This document shows positions 1 to 9,751 of a stretch of 43,366 bases of DNA, piece after piece. A program made the position numbers and the translations under genes. The stretch covers positions 1-43,366 of the forward strand of contig NZ_DASVSF010000080.1 in the NCBI RefSeq assembly GCF_036388275.1. Reading direction: 5' to 3'. Every line of letters begins with the position of its first letter. Position 1 is the stretch's first letter. The DNA comes from Longimicrobium sp. Lineage in GTDB: Bacteria > Gemmatimonadota > Gemmatimonadetes > Longimicrobiales > Longimicrobiaceae. The notes under the pieces were generated by a model. The model was given only the letters and a program-made list of their open reading frames with translations. It had not been told where the DNA came from and did no database searches.

Positions 1-2
1 GC

Positions 3-135
3 AGTGCGGAAGTGCGGAAGTGCGGAAGTGCGGAAGTGCGGAAGTGCGGAAGTGCGGAAGTGCGGAAGTGCGGAAGTGCGGAAGTGCGGAAGTGCGGAAG
101 TGCGGAAGTGCGGAATGCGGAAGTGCGGAAGTGCG
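3..135. repeat. Tandem array of an 8-bp unit (AGTGCGGA)
   Basis: About 16 head-to-tail copies of AGTGCGGA start almost at the window edge, so the array may continue to the left. One unit near 115-122 has lost a base, which shifts the phase. Every 8-bp unit changes the reading frame, so the array is unlikely to code for protein. Related arrays with the same 8-bp phase of GTGCG lie at 329-352 and 5253-5284. Confidence 0.95.
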
Positions 136-158
136 AGCGCCGCACGGCGGGCCCGGCT

Positions 159-234
159 GTCATCCTGAGCGAGCGGCCACGACGAGCCCGCCTCTGCACC
201 GCGATCCGCAGCGACCGAAGGATCCGCCACACAC
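159..234 (+). repeat. Dispersed intergenic repeat, TGTCATCCTGAG...GAAGGATC type, copy 1
   Basis: The element opens with TGTCATCCTGAG and closes with GACCGAAGGATCCGCCAC. A second copy lies inverted at 21091-21165 and a more diverged third copy at 42978-43042. The gene-free stretch 136-353 holds this element and the short octamer array at 329-352; I see nothing else in it. Confidence 0.75.
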
Positions 235-328
235 TCTTCGAGACGCGCCGCCGTAGAGGACCGAACCGCATCACCTGGCGCATCAGGAGAAAGCGCCTAG
301 GCAATGCGGTTCGTCGGTTATCACTCCC

Positions 329-352
329 GCACCAACGCACTCACGCACTTCC
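329..352. repeat. Short 8-bp-phased GCAC repeat just after a stop codon
   Basis: On the plus strand GCAC recurs at 329, 337 and 345, exactly 8 bases apart. Read on the minus strand this is GTGCGTGA, GTGCGTTG, GTGCGGGA. It starts a few bases after the stop codon of the minus-strand gene at 354-836. The arrangement resembles the array at 5253-5284, which follows another minus-strand stop. Confidence 0.7.
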
Positions 353-353
353 C

Positions 354-836
354 CTACGCACTCTTCTTCGCCTGCCGCACGAACATCTCCTGCACCAGGC
401 CGTTGAAGTCGCGCTGCATCTGGTCGTGCTCCGTCTCGCACGTCCGGCCGATCTCGCTCAGCCGCGGCTCGCCGATCCGGTCGCCCGCGGCGGCAAAGGT
501 CGCGAAGGTGTCCTGGGCCTGGCGGATCATCACGATGTCCTCCACCACGCGCAGGAAGTCGTCCGTGCGCAGGCTGTCGGCTACGTCCTTAGCCTTGCCC
601 AGCACGAATCCCAGCGCACCCTTCAGCCCCTGGCCCCCTTCCTCGCCCAGCGTGGCCCGATACGCATTCAACGTCTGCTGGTGCTGCTGCATGCGGGGAA
701 TGTAGCGCTCGCACAGCGTGCGGAACGCGGCGTCCTCCGCCTGCTTCGCGTGGTCTTCCAGGCTCTCCAGGAGCGTCTTGTGCTGCATCACGCAGTTGCT
801 GACCTGCGCGCGCAGGAAATCTCGGCCCTCGTGCAT
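354..836 (-). CDS. Hypothetical helical protein
   Basis: A protein of 160 residues that I do not recognise. It is rich in Gln, Glu, Ala and Arg, has no signal peptide or membrane segment, and looks like a helical bundle throughout. It contains scattered His and Glu residues, such as CVMQHK and CERYIPRMQQHQQT, as in ferritin-like bundles, but I cannot show a metal site. I chose the ATG at 836 because GGAAGG lies about 8 bases upstream; the open frame runs on to 917 but the extra residues are low-complexity. It lies 88 bases downstream of the App1-like gene on the same strand and may be co-transcribed with it. Confidence 0.75.
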   Translation of the reverse strand: MHEGRDFLRAQVSNCVMQHKTLLESLEDHAKQAEDAAFRTLCERYIPRMQQHQQTLNAYRATLGEEGGQGLKGALGFVLGKAKDVADSLRTDDFLRVVEDIVMIRQAQDTFATFAAAGDRIGEPRLSEIGRTCETEHDQMQRDFNGLVQEMFVRQAKKSA

Positions 837-924
837 TTGCTCTGCCTTCCATTGATTCGATCCCCCGCCGCCCGAACGGCGACGGGGGTAAACGCCTGGT
901 GCAGAAGGTATGCCCAAGGTTTTC

Positions 925-2121
925 TCAACGTGCCTGCGGGCCTGTCCCGGGTCCCTCCGTGCTCAGCTCCCGGTTCGCCTGATTGGTGCCGGCGGGCGTA
1001 GGCTCGTGCTCCTCGCGCGCCACCTCGCCGATCTCACCGAGCGCCTGCGGGCGGATCCAGCCTTTTTCGGCCGCGTGCCGGGCCGCCGCCAGTGTGTCGT
1101 CTGCCAGGATGAGGGCGCTGCCGGCGTGTTCCACCTCTGCCGCCAGCTTGCGGATGGCGCCCACGCGGTCCGGCCGCGGGACGACGTTGCGGATGTACAC
1201 GGCGAGGATGCGGTCCGGGTAGTCGCGCACCACGCGATGGTAGATCTCGGGATCTTCCTGCCCGCTGTCGCCGATCAGGATGAAGGGCAGGGCGGGGAAC
1301 AGGTCCAGGATGCGGCGGATGGCTTCGAGCTTGTGGCTTGCGTGCCCCGTGGGCAGGGCTTCCTGCGCGCTGACGCCCCAGTCGCGCAGCATCAGCGGGC
1401 CGAGGGGAATCTTCTGTACCATCAGGAACTCCGTCAGCGTGTCGTGGAGGTTCCACGGGCTGCTGCTGACGTAGAAGATGGGGTTGAAAGGCGACTCGCC
1501 CGCGCCCTGCTGCAGCGCCCGGTAGAACGGCGCCACGCCGGGAAACGGCACCCGCGTGTGGGCGTTGCTCAGAAAGACGTTTCTCGCCATCCGCAGCACC
1601 GACGTGGCATCGGTCTTCACCACGGTGTCGTCGATGTCGCTGATCACCCCGAACGCGGCGGTGGGCGGCGGAACGAGCAGCTGTGCGAGCGCACGGTGCG
1701 GCGGATCGGACTCGGCGGGCTCCACCAGCTCGATCACCACCTCGTGCCACAGGTTGTCGGCGCTGAAGGGTGGCTTGGGGTGGAGCCACGCCTCGAAGTA
1801 GCCCTCCTCGTCCGTGGTGACGGCCGCCTGGCCGCCGGGGTAGACGACGCGGACCTTCGCGCCGGCCACCTCGTCGCTTTCGAAGCGCTGGATCATCGCC
1901 GCCAGGTTCATGGCAATGCCCTGCTCCGCCACGGCGGCGGGGACGGCGGCCCCGCGCACCACCCGGCCGCGCAGGTACGCCCGGTCGGCGCAGCCGTAGC
2001 CGCGGTACGCCTCGATGCGCGCGGTGCCGTCGCCCATGGCGCCGAACTTCTGCCGCTGCGCGTCCACCTTTTCTTCCACGCGGTGGACGAACTTCGCGAT
2101 CGTGTTCTTCCAGTCTGCCAT
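925..2121 (-). CDS. App1-type phosphatase-domain protein (DUF2183)
   Basis: A 398-residue protein with the catalytic domain of yeast App1 phosphatidate phosphatase. The HAD-type nucleophile motif SDIDDT is at about 161-166, followed by YVSSSPWN near 218-224 and IGDSGQEDPEIY near 283-294, all hallmarks of this family. The N-terminal 140 residues contain a beta-rich part with GAKVRVVYPG. No signal peptide is visible, so it probably acts in the cytoplasm, perhaps on a phospholipid or other phosphoester; the bacterial substrate is not known to me. The ATG at 2121 gives the family-like start MADWKN; an upstream extension to 2202 is low-complexity. The last 40 residues are rich in Glu, Thr and Gly. 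Confidence 0.9.
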   Translation of the reverse strand: MADWKNTIAKFVHRVEEKVDAQRQKFGAMGDGTARIEAYRGYGCADRAYLRGRVVRGAAVPAAVAEQGIAMNLAAMIQRFESDEVAGAKVRVVYPGGQAAVTTDEEGYFEAWLHPKPPFSADNLWHEVVIELVEPAESDPPHRALAQLLVPPPTAAFGVISDIDDTVVKTDATSVLRMARNVFLSNAHTRVPFPGVAPFYRALQQGAGESPFNPIFYVSSSPWNLHDTLTEFLMVQKIPLGPLMLRDWGVSAQEALPTGHASHKLEAIRRILDLFPALPFILIGDSGQEDPEIYHRVVRDYPDRILAVYIRNVVPRPDRVGAIRKLAAEVEHAGSALILADDTLAAARHAAEKGWIRPQALGEIGEVAREEHEPTPAGTNQANRELSTEGPGTGPQAR

Positions 2122-2247
2122 CTCGTGGCGCCCTGGCTTGAGGTTGGGGTTCAGCCCGCGGCACTGGCCCGCCGGGCGCACGCGGAGCATATTGGCGATC
2201 AAGAATCCCGCCGTCTACGCCCCAGCTCCCCCTGACTCCACGCACGG

Positions 2248-3630
<1,383 letters not shown>

Positions 3631-3640
3631 CGAACGGCGG

Positions 3641-3746
3641 TTTCACGCAGAGGACGCAGAGGAAACAGAGAGGACGCAGAGGCTTCACCAGCCCCTCTGC
3701 GTCCTCTCAATCATCTCTGCGTCCTCCGCGTGAAACTCTTTTTTGT
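3641..3746. repeat. Dispersed inverted repeat built of ACGCAGAGG units
   Basis: TTTCACGCAGAGGACGCAGAG at the left is mirrored by CTCTGCGTCCTCCGCGTGAAA at the right. Inside, AGAGGACGCAGAGG (3669-3682) pairs perfectly with CCTCTGCGTCCTCT (3694-3707). The right edge runs into a T-rich stretch, so the hairpin could end transcription of the MFS gene. I know this sequence type as a widespread intergenic repeat in GC-rich bacteria. A partial relative of its right arm (CCTCCGCGTGATG) occurs near 21350. The rest of 3631-3835 shows nothing further. Confidence 0.8.
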
Positions 3747-3835
3747 TGGAGGGAGGCGATACCCGGGCTTGCGCGGCGGGCGCCCCGGCCTGAGCTTGCC
3801 GCCCACCCGCTTGTCCACTCCCGATCCCGCTTCCC

Positions 3836-5227
3836 GTGAACATCGTCTTCCTGGGCGTTCTGGGCTACATCCTGCTGCAGTTTGCGGTCGGGATGTACGT
3901 ATCGCGCCGCATCCGCACCGAGAGCGACTACATCGTCGCGGGCCGCAGCCTGGGGTACCCGCTGGCGATCTTCACCATCTTCGCGACGTGGTTCGGCGCG
4001 GAGACCACCATCGGCGCCGCGGGAGCCATTTACGAAGGCGGCCTGGGGGGCGCCACGGCCGACCCCTTCGGCTACGCTGCCTGCCTGCTGCTGATGGGGG
4101 CCGTGTTCGCCGTCCCGCTCTGGCGGCGTCGGCTGACCACCGTCGCCGACCTCTTTCGCGTGCGCTACTCGCTGGCCGTGGAGAAGCTCGCCGTGATGCT
4201 GATGGTGCCCACGTCGGTGCTGTGGGCGGCAGCGCAGATCCGGGCGTTCGGGCAGGTGCTGGCGTCGTCGTCGGGGTTCCAGGTGCAGACCATGATCGCG
4301 GTGGCGGCGCTGATCGTGATCGCGTACACCGCGTTCGGGGGCATGCTGGCCGACGCGTGGACGGACCTGGTGCAGGGGATCGCGCTCATCCTGGGGCTGG
4401 TGGTCGTATTCGCCGCGGTGATCAGCCGCGTGGGCTTTGGTGCCCTGGCGAGCATACCGCCGGAGCGGCTGCGCCTGTTCGGCGGGCCGGGCGTGTCGGG
4501 GCTGGCCGTCGTGGAGCAGTGGGCCATCCCGGTGTGCGGATCGGTGATGGCCGCCGAGCTGGTGGCGCGGGTGATCGCCTCGCGGTCGCCGCAGATCGCG
4601 CAGCGCTCTACGCTGGTGGCCGCGGGAATGTACCTGGTGTTCGGGATGATCCCCGTTTCGCTGGGCCTCCTGGCGCCCACGCTGGTCCCCGGCCTGGCCG
4701 ATCCCGAGCAGGCGCTGCCGCAGCTGGCGCGGGCCTACCTGTCCACCGGCCTGTACGTGGTCTTCGCGGGCGCCCTGGTGTCGGCCATCCTATCCACGGT
4801 GGACAGCGCCCTGCTGGTGGCGTCGTCCCTCGTTTCGCACAACATCGTGGTGCCGCTGCGCCCCGGGATGTCAGAAGCCGCCAAGGTGCGGATGGCGCGG
4901 ATCGGCGTGGCCACGTTCGGCGTCGTGGCCTACGCCCTGGCGATGCACGCAGACGGGGTGTACGCGCTGGTGGAGGAGGCGTCGGCGTTCGGGTCGGCGG
5001 GGATCTTCGTGGTGATCGTGATCGGCCTGTTCACGCGCTGGGGCGGCGCGTGGAGCGCGGCCGCCTCGCTGGTGGCGGGCGTCGTGTCATGGATTCTCGG
5101 CGCGTACGTGCTCGCGTTGCCGTACCCATACTTGGCGTCGCTTGCGGCCGCCGCCGGCGCCTACCTGGCCGTCGCGGCGTTGGAGGGCCGCGCCCCGGAA
5201 GCCGCCATGGCCCCCGCCGAGGCCTGA
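3836..5227 (+). CDS. Sodium:solute symporter family protein
   Basis: A 463-residue membrane protein with about 13 hydrophobic segments, the usual size and topology of the sodium:solute symporter (SSS) family. Family-like blocks are SDYIVAGRSLGYPLA near 25-40, IFATWFGAETTIGAAG near 45-60, and GALVSAILSTVDSALLVASS in the second half, a conserved region of LeuT-fold sodium symporters. The substrate cannot be told from sequence. Translation starts at a GTG (3836). No clear ribosome-binding site is visible and the region just upstream is pyrimidine-rich. It probably forms its own transcription unit. Confidence 0.9.
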   Translation: MNIVFLGVLGYILLQFAVGMYVSRRIRTESDYIVAGRSLGYPLAIFTIFATWFGAETTIGAAGAIYEGGLGGATADPFGYAACLLLMGAVFAVPLWRRRLTTVADLFRVRYSLAVEKLAVMLMVPTSVLWAAAQIRAFGQVLASSSGFQVQTMIAVAALIVIAYTAFGGMLADAWTDLVQGIALILGLVVVFAAVISRVGFGALASIPPERLRLFGGPGVSGLAVVEQWAIPVCGSVMAAELVARVIASRSPQIAQRSTLVAAGMYLVFGMIPVSLGLLAPTLVPGLADPEQALPQLARAYLSTGLYVVFAGALVSAILSTVDSALLVASSLVSHNIVVPLRPGMSEAAKVRMARIGVATFGVVAYALAMHADGVYALVEEASAFGSAGIFVVIVIGLFTRWGGAWSAAASLVAGVVSWILGAYVLALPYPYLASLAAAAGAYLAVAALEGRAPEAAMAPAEA

Positions 5228-5252
5228 TCTTCACTTCGCGCCTGGTACTTCC

Positions 5253-5284
5253 GCACTAACGCACTAACGCACTAACGCACTCCC
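5253..5284. repeat. 8-bp tandem repeat (GCACTAAC)
   Basis: GCAC recurs at 5253, 5261, 5269 and 5277 in exact 8-bp phase, with GCACTAAC as the unit. Read on the minus strand it is GTGCGTTA repeated, beginning right after the stop codon of the acyltransferase gene. The convergent symporter gene ends at 5227. Confidence 0.9.
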
Positions 5285-5285
5285 C

Positions 5286-6635
5286 TCACACCTTCACGCT
5301 CTCCCACAGCGCCGCCAGCCGCTCCGCGAGCGCGCGCTGGCGGATGCGCAGGTCCTCGATGGCTTCCGCGCGGCGGGCGCGGAGGTAGAAGCGGCGCGCC
5401 TCGCCCCGGGCACGGTTCCACATGTCGACCGTCCACAGCGTCACCCAGGCCAGGATGGGGAGCAGCACCAGCGCCGCGAGGCCGTACTTCCATCCCCAGC
5501 GCCACCAAATGGCCACGGCCAGGACGATGGTCCACACCGCGTGCAGCACCGTGCCCACGAGCGTCTTGAAGGTCGCGCGGATGTCCTGCGGGGGGCGGGC
5601 GCGCGCCTCGGCGAACCCGGTGGCGCGGTAGGGGATGTAGAAGATGATGATCCCCACGATGGCGATGGGGATCAGCGCACGCAGCACGCCCAGCTGGCGC
5701 GCCACCCACTTGCCTGCCTCCACCTTTCCGACGGACGCCTTCAGCTCCACCGGGGTCATCCGCAGCACCCGCAACGCCCGCGCGTGCGACGACACGGCGG
5801 ACGCCACCTGCTCCCATCCGCCGCGCTCCTCCGACCGCAGGCGCGCCAGTCCGTCCGCCGTCTCGCGCAGCCGGGCGACGCGAGACGCGGGTGACGGGTC
5901 TACCGGGAACTCCGCCGCGTACACCGCCTCGGCCGTTTCCACCAGCGGCTGGTCTTCCCAGCGCTCCAGGTTCAGCGTCACCCGGTGCAGCGCCCGGTCG
6001 ATGCGCTCCGTCAATTGGTCCACCGCCTCGCGGTCGTCCATGCCGCGGCCGGCCAGGTCGTCCCACTCCACCGGCTTGCCCACCATCACCAGCGCCTCGG
6101 AGCGAAACTGCTGCTTCTTGCGGAACGTCAGCCCCACGGCGACCACGGGGAACGACCCGCCCAGGATCGCCGCCGCACCCAGAGCGATGCGTGCCGCCCC
6201 CGTCTTCAGCGGAACCAGGGACGGCTCGCTGTGGCTCACCCCCTCGGGAAAGATGCCGACCGCCGCGCCGTCGGCGAGCGCCTGGTGTACGGCGCGAAAG
6301 GTGTCCTCGTTCTTTCCCACCTCGGCCGGGTTGTCGGCGTGGCGGTACACGGGAATGGCGCCCGACCCGCGCACCAGCCAGCCGACGGCGGGGTCGGTGA
6401 ACAGCGGCGCCTTGGCCAGGAACCGCACGGGGCGGCCGGCGACGGCGGCCACGGCGGCCGGGTCTACCAGCGAGTTGGGATGGTTGGCCACGATCAGCAC
6501 GGGGCCGTCCGGCGGCACCTGCTTCCCCGCCACGGTCAGGCGGTAGAAGGTGCGGACGGCCAGCGACGACACGTGCGCGAAGAACGGAAGGAGCCACACG
6601 GCGGGAGAGCGGGGAAGGGGAGCGGATGGCGACAC
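5286..6635 (-). CDS. PlsC-type lysophospholipid acyltransferase family protein
   Basis: A 449-residue protein of the glycerophospholipid acyltransferase superfamily, which transfers a fatty acyl chain to a lysophospholipid or glycerol phosphate at the inner membrane. The block ANHPNSLVDP holds the catalytic His and Asp, spaced HX5D as in one bacterial branch, and FPEGVSHSEP is the second signature. Two hydrophobic segments near the C-terminus, around LIPIAIVGIIIFYIPY and WTIVLAVAIWWRW, anchor it, and a basic helix follows. I chose the GTG at 6635, just before the conserved region; the open frame extends to 7076 but that part lies over the divergent hydrolase gene and looks like a shadow. The exact start is uncertain. 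Confidence 0.85.
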   Translation of the reverse strand: MSPSAPLPRSPAVWLLPFFAHVSSLAVRTFYRLTVAGKQVPPDGPVLIVANHPNSLVDPAAVAAVAGRPVRFLAKAPLFTDPAVGWLVRGSGAIPVYRHADNPAEVGKNEDTFRAVHQALADGAAVGIFPEGVSHSEPSLVPLKTGAARIALGAAAILGGSFPVVAVGLTFRKKQQFRSEALVMVGKPVEWDDLAGRGMDDREAVDQLTERIDRALHRVTLNLERWEDQPLVETAEAVYAAEFPVDPSPASRVARLRETADGLARLRSEERGGWEQVASAVSSHARALRVLRMTPVELKASVGKVEAGKWVARQLGVLRALIPIAIVGIIIFYIPYRATGFAEARARPPQDIRATFKTLVGTVLHAVWTIVLAVAIWWRWGWKYGLAALVLLPILAWVTLWTVDMWNRARGEARRFYLRARRAEAIEDLRIRQRALAERLAALWESVKV

Positions 6636-6713
6636 GATCTCGTGACGCAGCCCGTTCCAAATTATCGCGCGGCCGGGTGCCGGCGGAAAGGGGTTTGCTG
6701 ATAGATTGCCGAC

Positions 6714-7727
6714 ATGACCGATCGCATTCCGTTCACGCCCACGCCCTTTCGCCCCGCCCGCTGGCTTCCCGGGGCCCACGCGCAGACCGTCGCCGGCCGC
6801 TTCATCCGCCCGCCGCACGGGGTGGCGTACCGCCGCGAGCGCGTGGAAACGCCGGACGGCGACTTCCTGGACCTGGACTTCGCCACGGTGGACGGCGCGC
6901 CCGCCGCGGGGGACGATTCGCCGCTCTGCCTGGTGATCCACGGGCTCGAGGGGAGCAGCAACTCGTCGTACATGCTGGAAACCTGCCGGGCGCTGGCCCG
7001 CCACGGCATTCGTTCCGTGGCCATGAACTTCCGCGGGTGCAGCGGCGAGCCTAACCGCGCCGTGCGCTTCTACCACGCGGGAGAGACGGGCGACACGGCC
7101 TTTCTGCTGGATCTGCTCGCCGCGCGCTACCCCCGCGCCACGCTCCTGGGCGTCGGCTTCTCCCTCGGCGCCAACGTGCTGCTGAAGTACCTGGGCGAGC
7201 GCGGCGCCGACTCACGCATGCGCGCCGCGGCGGCCATCTCCATCCCCTTCGACCTGGGCGCCGGCAGCGACAAGCTGAACGCGTCGTTCATGGGGCGGCT
7301 GTACGTGCGCCACTTCGTCCGCCGGCTGCGGGGCAAGTTCCTGGGCAAGCAGGACCAGATCGGCGACCGGCTGGACGCGGAGCGCATCCGCCGTGCGCGC
7401 AGCTTCCGCGAGTTCGACGACGCGGCCACGGCGCTGCTGCACGGCTTCCGTGACGCCCAGGACTACTACTCCCGCTCCAGCTCGGCGGGGTACGTGGCGC
7501 GCATTCGCGTTCCCACCCTGCTGGTGCACGCGACGGACGACCCGTTCGTGGACGAGCGCGCCATCCCCCACGCCGACATCCAGGCCAATCCCTGCCTCTA
7601 CACCGCCTTCACGCCGCACGGGGGGCATGTGGGATTCATCGCCGGCTCGCCCCGGCGTCCGCGCTTCTGGGCAGAGGGCGAGGCCGCGCGGTTCCTTGCG
7701 GCGCAGGCCGGAACCGAACGTGCGTAA
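6714..7727 (+). CDS. YheT-type alpha/beta hydrolase
   Basis: A 337-residue alpha/beta-fold hydrolase of the YheT family. Typical features are the opening FRPARWLPGAHAQTV, the oxyanion segment VIHGLEGSSNSSYM, the nucleophile elbow GVGFSLGANVLLKYLG with its central Ser, and the C-terminal HATDDPFVDE and HGGHVGF blocks carrying the acid and catalytic His. YheT-family enzymes are predicted carboxylesterases; the natural substrate is unknown. The ATG at 6714 opens the gene 78 bases from the divergent acyltransferase start, so the two probably share a promoter region. A lipid link is possible from this neighbour, but that is inference. Confidence 0.9.
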   Translation: MTDRIPFTPTPFRPARWLPGAHAQTVAGRFIRPPHGVAYRRERVETPDGDFLDLDFATVDGAPAAGDDSPLCLVIHGLEGSSNSSYMLETCRALARHGIRSVAMNFRGCSGEPNRAVRFYHAGETGDTAFLLDLLAARYPRATLLGVGFSLGANVLLKYLGERGADSRMRAAAAISIPFDLGAGSDKLNASFMGRLYVRHFVRRLRGKFLGKQDQIGDRLDAERIRRARSFREFDDAATALLHGFRDAQDYYSRSSSAGYVARIRVPTLLVHATDDPFVDERAIPHADIQANPCLYTAFTPHGGHVGFIAGSPRRPRFWAEGEAARFLAAQAGTERA

Positions 7728-7775
7728 TCATATGGCGGAACACGGACACACCCGGAACTGACGGAGACGGAACGA

Positions 7776-8633
7776 ATGACGGATATCCTGGAACCGACGG
7801 ACCCGCGGGCCACCTTCGGCCGTACGGTCGAAGAGCGGTTCTCGCATCGCCTTACGCTGAACGTGCCCTCGCGCGGAAATCCCAAGGTCGAGCGGCTGAT
7901 CGAGCGGCTGAACGCCGACGATGAGATGTACGCGCTGTGGCTGGCCGCGAACGTGAACGCCGTCGAGCGCCTGCAGATGACGGATCACGGGCCGGTGCAC
8001 GTGAAGATCGTGATGAACCTCGCCAGCAAGCTGCTGCGCGTGGTGATGGCGGCCGGCGTTCAGCCCGGCGTGGTGGTGAACTACGGGATGACGCCCGAGG
8101 ATGCCGAGGTGGTGGTGGTGCTGGCGTCGCTCCTTCACGACGCGGGAATGAGCATCCACCGCAAGGACCACGAGGAGTTCTCGCTCTTTGTTGCGCAGAT
8201 GAAGCTTCGCGAACTGCTGCCGGAGATCTATCCCCATGCAGGAACGGCCGCCATCGTGCGCTCCGAGGTGCTGCACGCCATCATCGGCCACCGCTCGGGC
8301 GGCAACCCGTTGACGCTGGAGGCGGGCGTGGTGCGCGTGGCCGATGCGCTGGACATGGCCAAGGGCCGATCGCGCATCTCCATGGGCATCGAGGGGACGA
8401 TGAGCATCCACTCCATCTCCGCCGCCGCGATCGAGGCCGTGCACATCGAGGCGGGAGTGGAAAAGCCCGTACGGATTCGGGTGGAGATGAGCAACTCGGC
8501 CGGCATCTTTCAGCTGGACCAGCTGTTCCGCGAAAAGCTGAAGGGAAGCGGGCTGGAGTCGTACGTGGAGGTGGAGGCGCTGATCGAGGGCGAGGAGGAA
8601 AAGCGCCTGGTGCAGACCGCCTACCGTTTGTAG
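7776..8633 (+). CDS. HD-domain phosphohydrolase-like protein
   Basis: A 285-residue protein with an HD metal-dependent phosphohydrolase core: MTDHGPVHVKIV near 68-79, LLHDAGMSIHRKDHEE near 119-134 with the HD pair at 121-122, IIGHRSGG near 170, and VVRVADALDMAKGRSRIS. These residues bind divalent metal and in other HD proteins hydrolyse nucleotides or cyclic dinucleotides; which substrate applies here is not visible. The C-terminal 100 residues look like a separate alpha/beta domain. GGAG sits 9 bases before the ATG. It follows the YheT-like gene by 48 bases and may be co-transcribed. Confidence 0.85.
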   Translation: MTDILEPTDPRATFGRTVEERFSHRLTLNVPSRGNPKVERLIERLNADDEMYALWLAANVNAVERLQMTDHGPVHVKIVMNLASKLLRVVMAAGVQPGVVVNYGMTPEDAEVVVVLASLLHDAGMSIHRKDHEEFSLFVAQMKLRELLPEIYPHAGTAAIVRSEVLHAIIGHRSGGNPLTLEAGVVRVADALDMAKGRSRISMGIEGTMSIHSISAAAIEAVHIEAGVEKPVRIRVEMSNSAGIFQLDQLFREKLKGSGLESYVEVEALIEGEEEKRLVQTAYRL

Positions 8634-8745
8634 GGCCGGGTCGCCCGCTAGCGGTTTTCGGACGCAACTTCTTGCTGGTGCAAGGTTTGCAAAGGGTCGG
8701 CGCCTCGCTTCACCGTCGTGGACTTTCGAAACGAGATGCCGAGTG

Positions 8746-9231
8746 ATGGAACGTCGTGAGGCCGTCGCCCACTTTCGGGACGTGCTGGGCCGCGAGGGCG
8801 TGCGGCCGGCGCTACGGTACCTGAACAGCCTGGGGCCGCACCGGTTCACCGCCGTTTTCCGCTTCGAGGGCGGCACCCTGCGCAACCTGCACCTGATCGA
8901 CCGCGACGACCCCACGGTCGAGCGCTGCCCGGACCAGCCGGTGCTGGATTCGTACTGCATCTACGTGCGCGAGACCGCCCGCACCTTCCTGACGGCCGAC
9001 TCCACCAACGACGAGCGCGTTGTCGGCCATCCCAAGCAGCCGGTGGTGCAGTCGTACTGCGGCGTGCCGCTGATGGAAGACGACGGCACACTCTTCGGGA
9101 CCATCTGCCACTTCGATTACCAGCCGGTGCCCTTCGACGAGGACGAGGTGTACATGCTGGAGACGGTGGGTCCTATCCTGGTGCAGGCGGTGCACCGGAC
9201 GGAGTGGCGCCCCGCCCCCGTCGCGGCCTGA
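8746..9231 (+). CDS. GAF-domain protein
   Basis: A 161-residue stand-alone GAF domain. The core includes DSYCIYVRETARTF, QSYCGVPLMEDDGTLFGTICH and the closing helix EDEVYMLETVGPILVQAV, as in small-molecule or redox sensing GAF proteins. Two conserved Cys residues, in DSYC and QSYC, could bind a ligand or react with oxidants, but this is inference. No output domain is present, so it would signal through a partner. A GTG at 8743 directly precedes the ATG at 8746; I take the ATG. Confidence 0.85.
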   Translation: MERREAVAHFRDVLGREGVRPALRYLNSLGPHRFTAVFRFEGGTLRNLHLIDRDDPTVERCPDQPVLDSYCIYVRETARTFLTADSTNDERVVGHPKQPVVQSYCGVPLMEDDGTLFGTICHFDYQPVPFDEDEVYMLETVGPILVQAVHRTEWRPAPVAA

Positions 9232-9262
9232 CGGTTCGCGTCGTGGCGCAATCGCGCCCGCC

Positions 9263-9709
9263 ATGCTGACGCTGGTGAGCGGCGGGCAGACGGGGGTGGA
9301 CCGGGCCGCGCTGGACGTGGCGATGGAGCGGGGGATGGCAGTCGGAGGATGGTGCCCGGCCGGCCGCTGGGCAGAGGACGGGCCGATCGCGCCGGACTAT
9401 CCGCTCCGCGAAACCCCGTCCGCAGACCCGGCGCAGCGCACCGAGTGGAACGTGCGCGACTCGCACGGCACCCTGCTGCTGGTGACGGATGCCGCCAGCG
9501 CGGGGACGGAGCTGACGCGTGAGGCCGCCCAACGGTTCGGGCAGCCTCTCCACATTTCCCGTCTGGACGCCCTTCCCAACGTGGACCACTTTCGCCGCTG
9601 GCTCCGCGCCCACAGGATCACGGTCCTGAACGTCGCCGGCCCGCGCGAAAGCGAGTCGCCCGGCATCTACGACGCGGCCCGCGACTACCTGCGCGCGGTC
9701 CTTCCCTGA
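9263..9709 (+). CDS. Putative molybdenum-carrier/YpsA-like Rossmannoid protein
   Basis: A 148-residue protein matching the family named putative molybdenum carrier. The opening VSGGQTGVDRAALD, then GGWCPAGRWAEDGPI, RTEWNVRDSHGTLLL and NVAGPRESESPGIY, are its conserved blocks. The fold is Rossmann-like and belongs to the wider SLOG/DprA-like group that binds nucleotides or their derivatives. The molybdenum role is a family name rather than a demonstrated function. It ends directly against the next gene, which suggests co-transcription. Confidence 0.85.
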   Translation: MLTLVSGGQTGVDRAALDVAMERGMAVGGWCPAGRWAEDGPIAPDYPLRETPSADPAQRTEWNVRDSHGTLLLVTDAASAGTELTREAAQRFGQPLHISRLDALPNVDHFRRWLRAHRITVLNVAGPRESESPGIYDAARDYLRAVLP

Positions 9710-9751
9710 ATGGCGTCCGCGATCCTCGTACTTTCCCATGAGCGAAACATC

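Noticed and set aside
3..135. Possible CRISPR array
   Set aside because: The units are 8 bases without spacers, so this is a simple tandem repeat.
910..2235. Long plus-strand ORF of 441 residues opposite the App1-like gene
   Set aside because: Its protein is rich in His, Arg and Val with no recognisable domain; the opposite strand carries clear App1 motifs. It is an antisense shadow caused by high GC.
6636..7076. N-terminal extension of the acyltransferase ORF by 147 residues
   Set aside because: It lies antisense to the YheT-like gene and lacks acyltransferase character; conserved sequence begins after the GTG at 6635.
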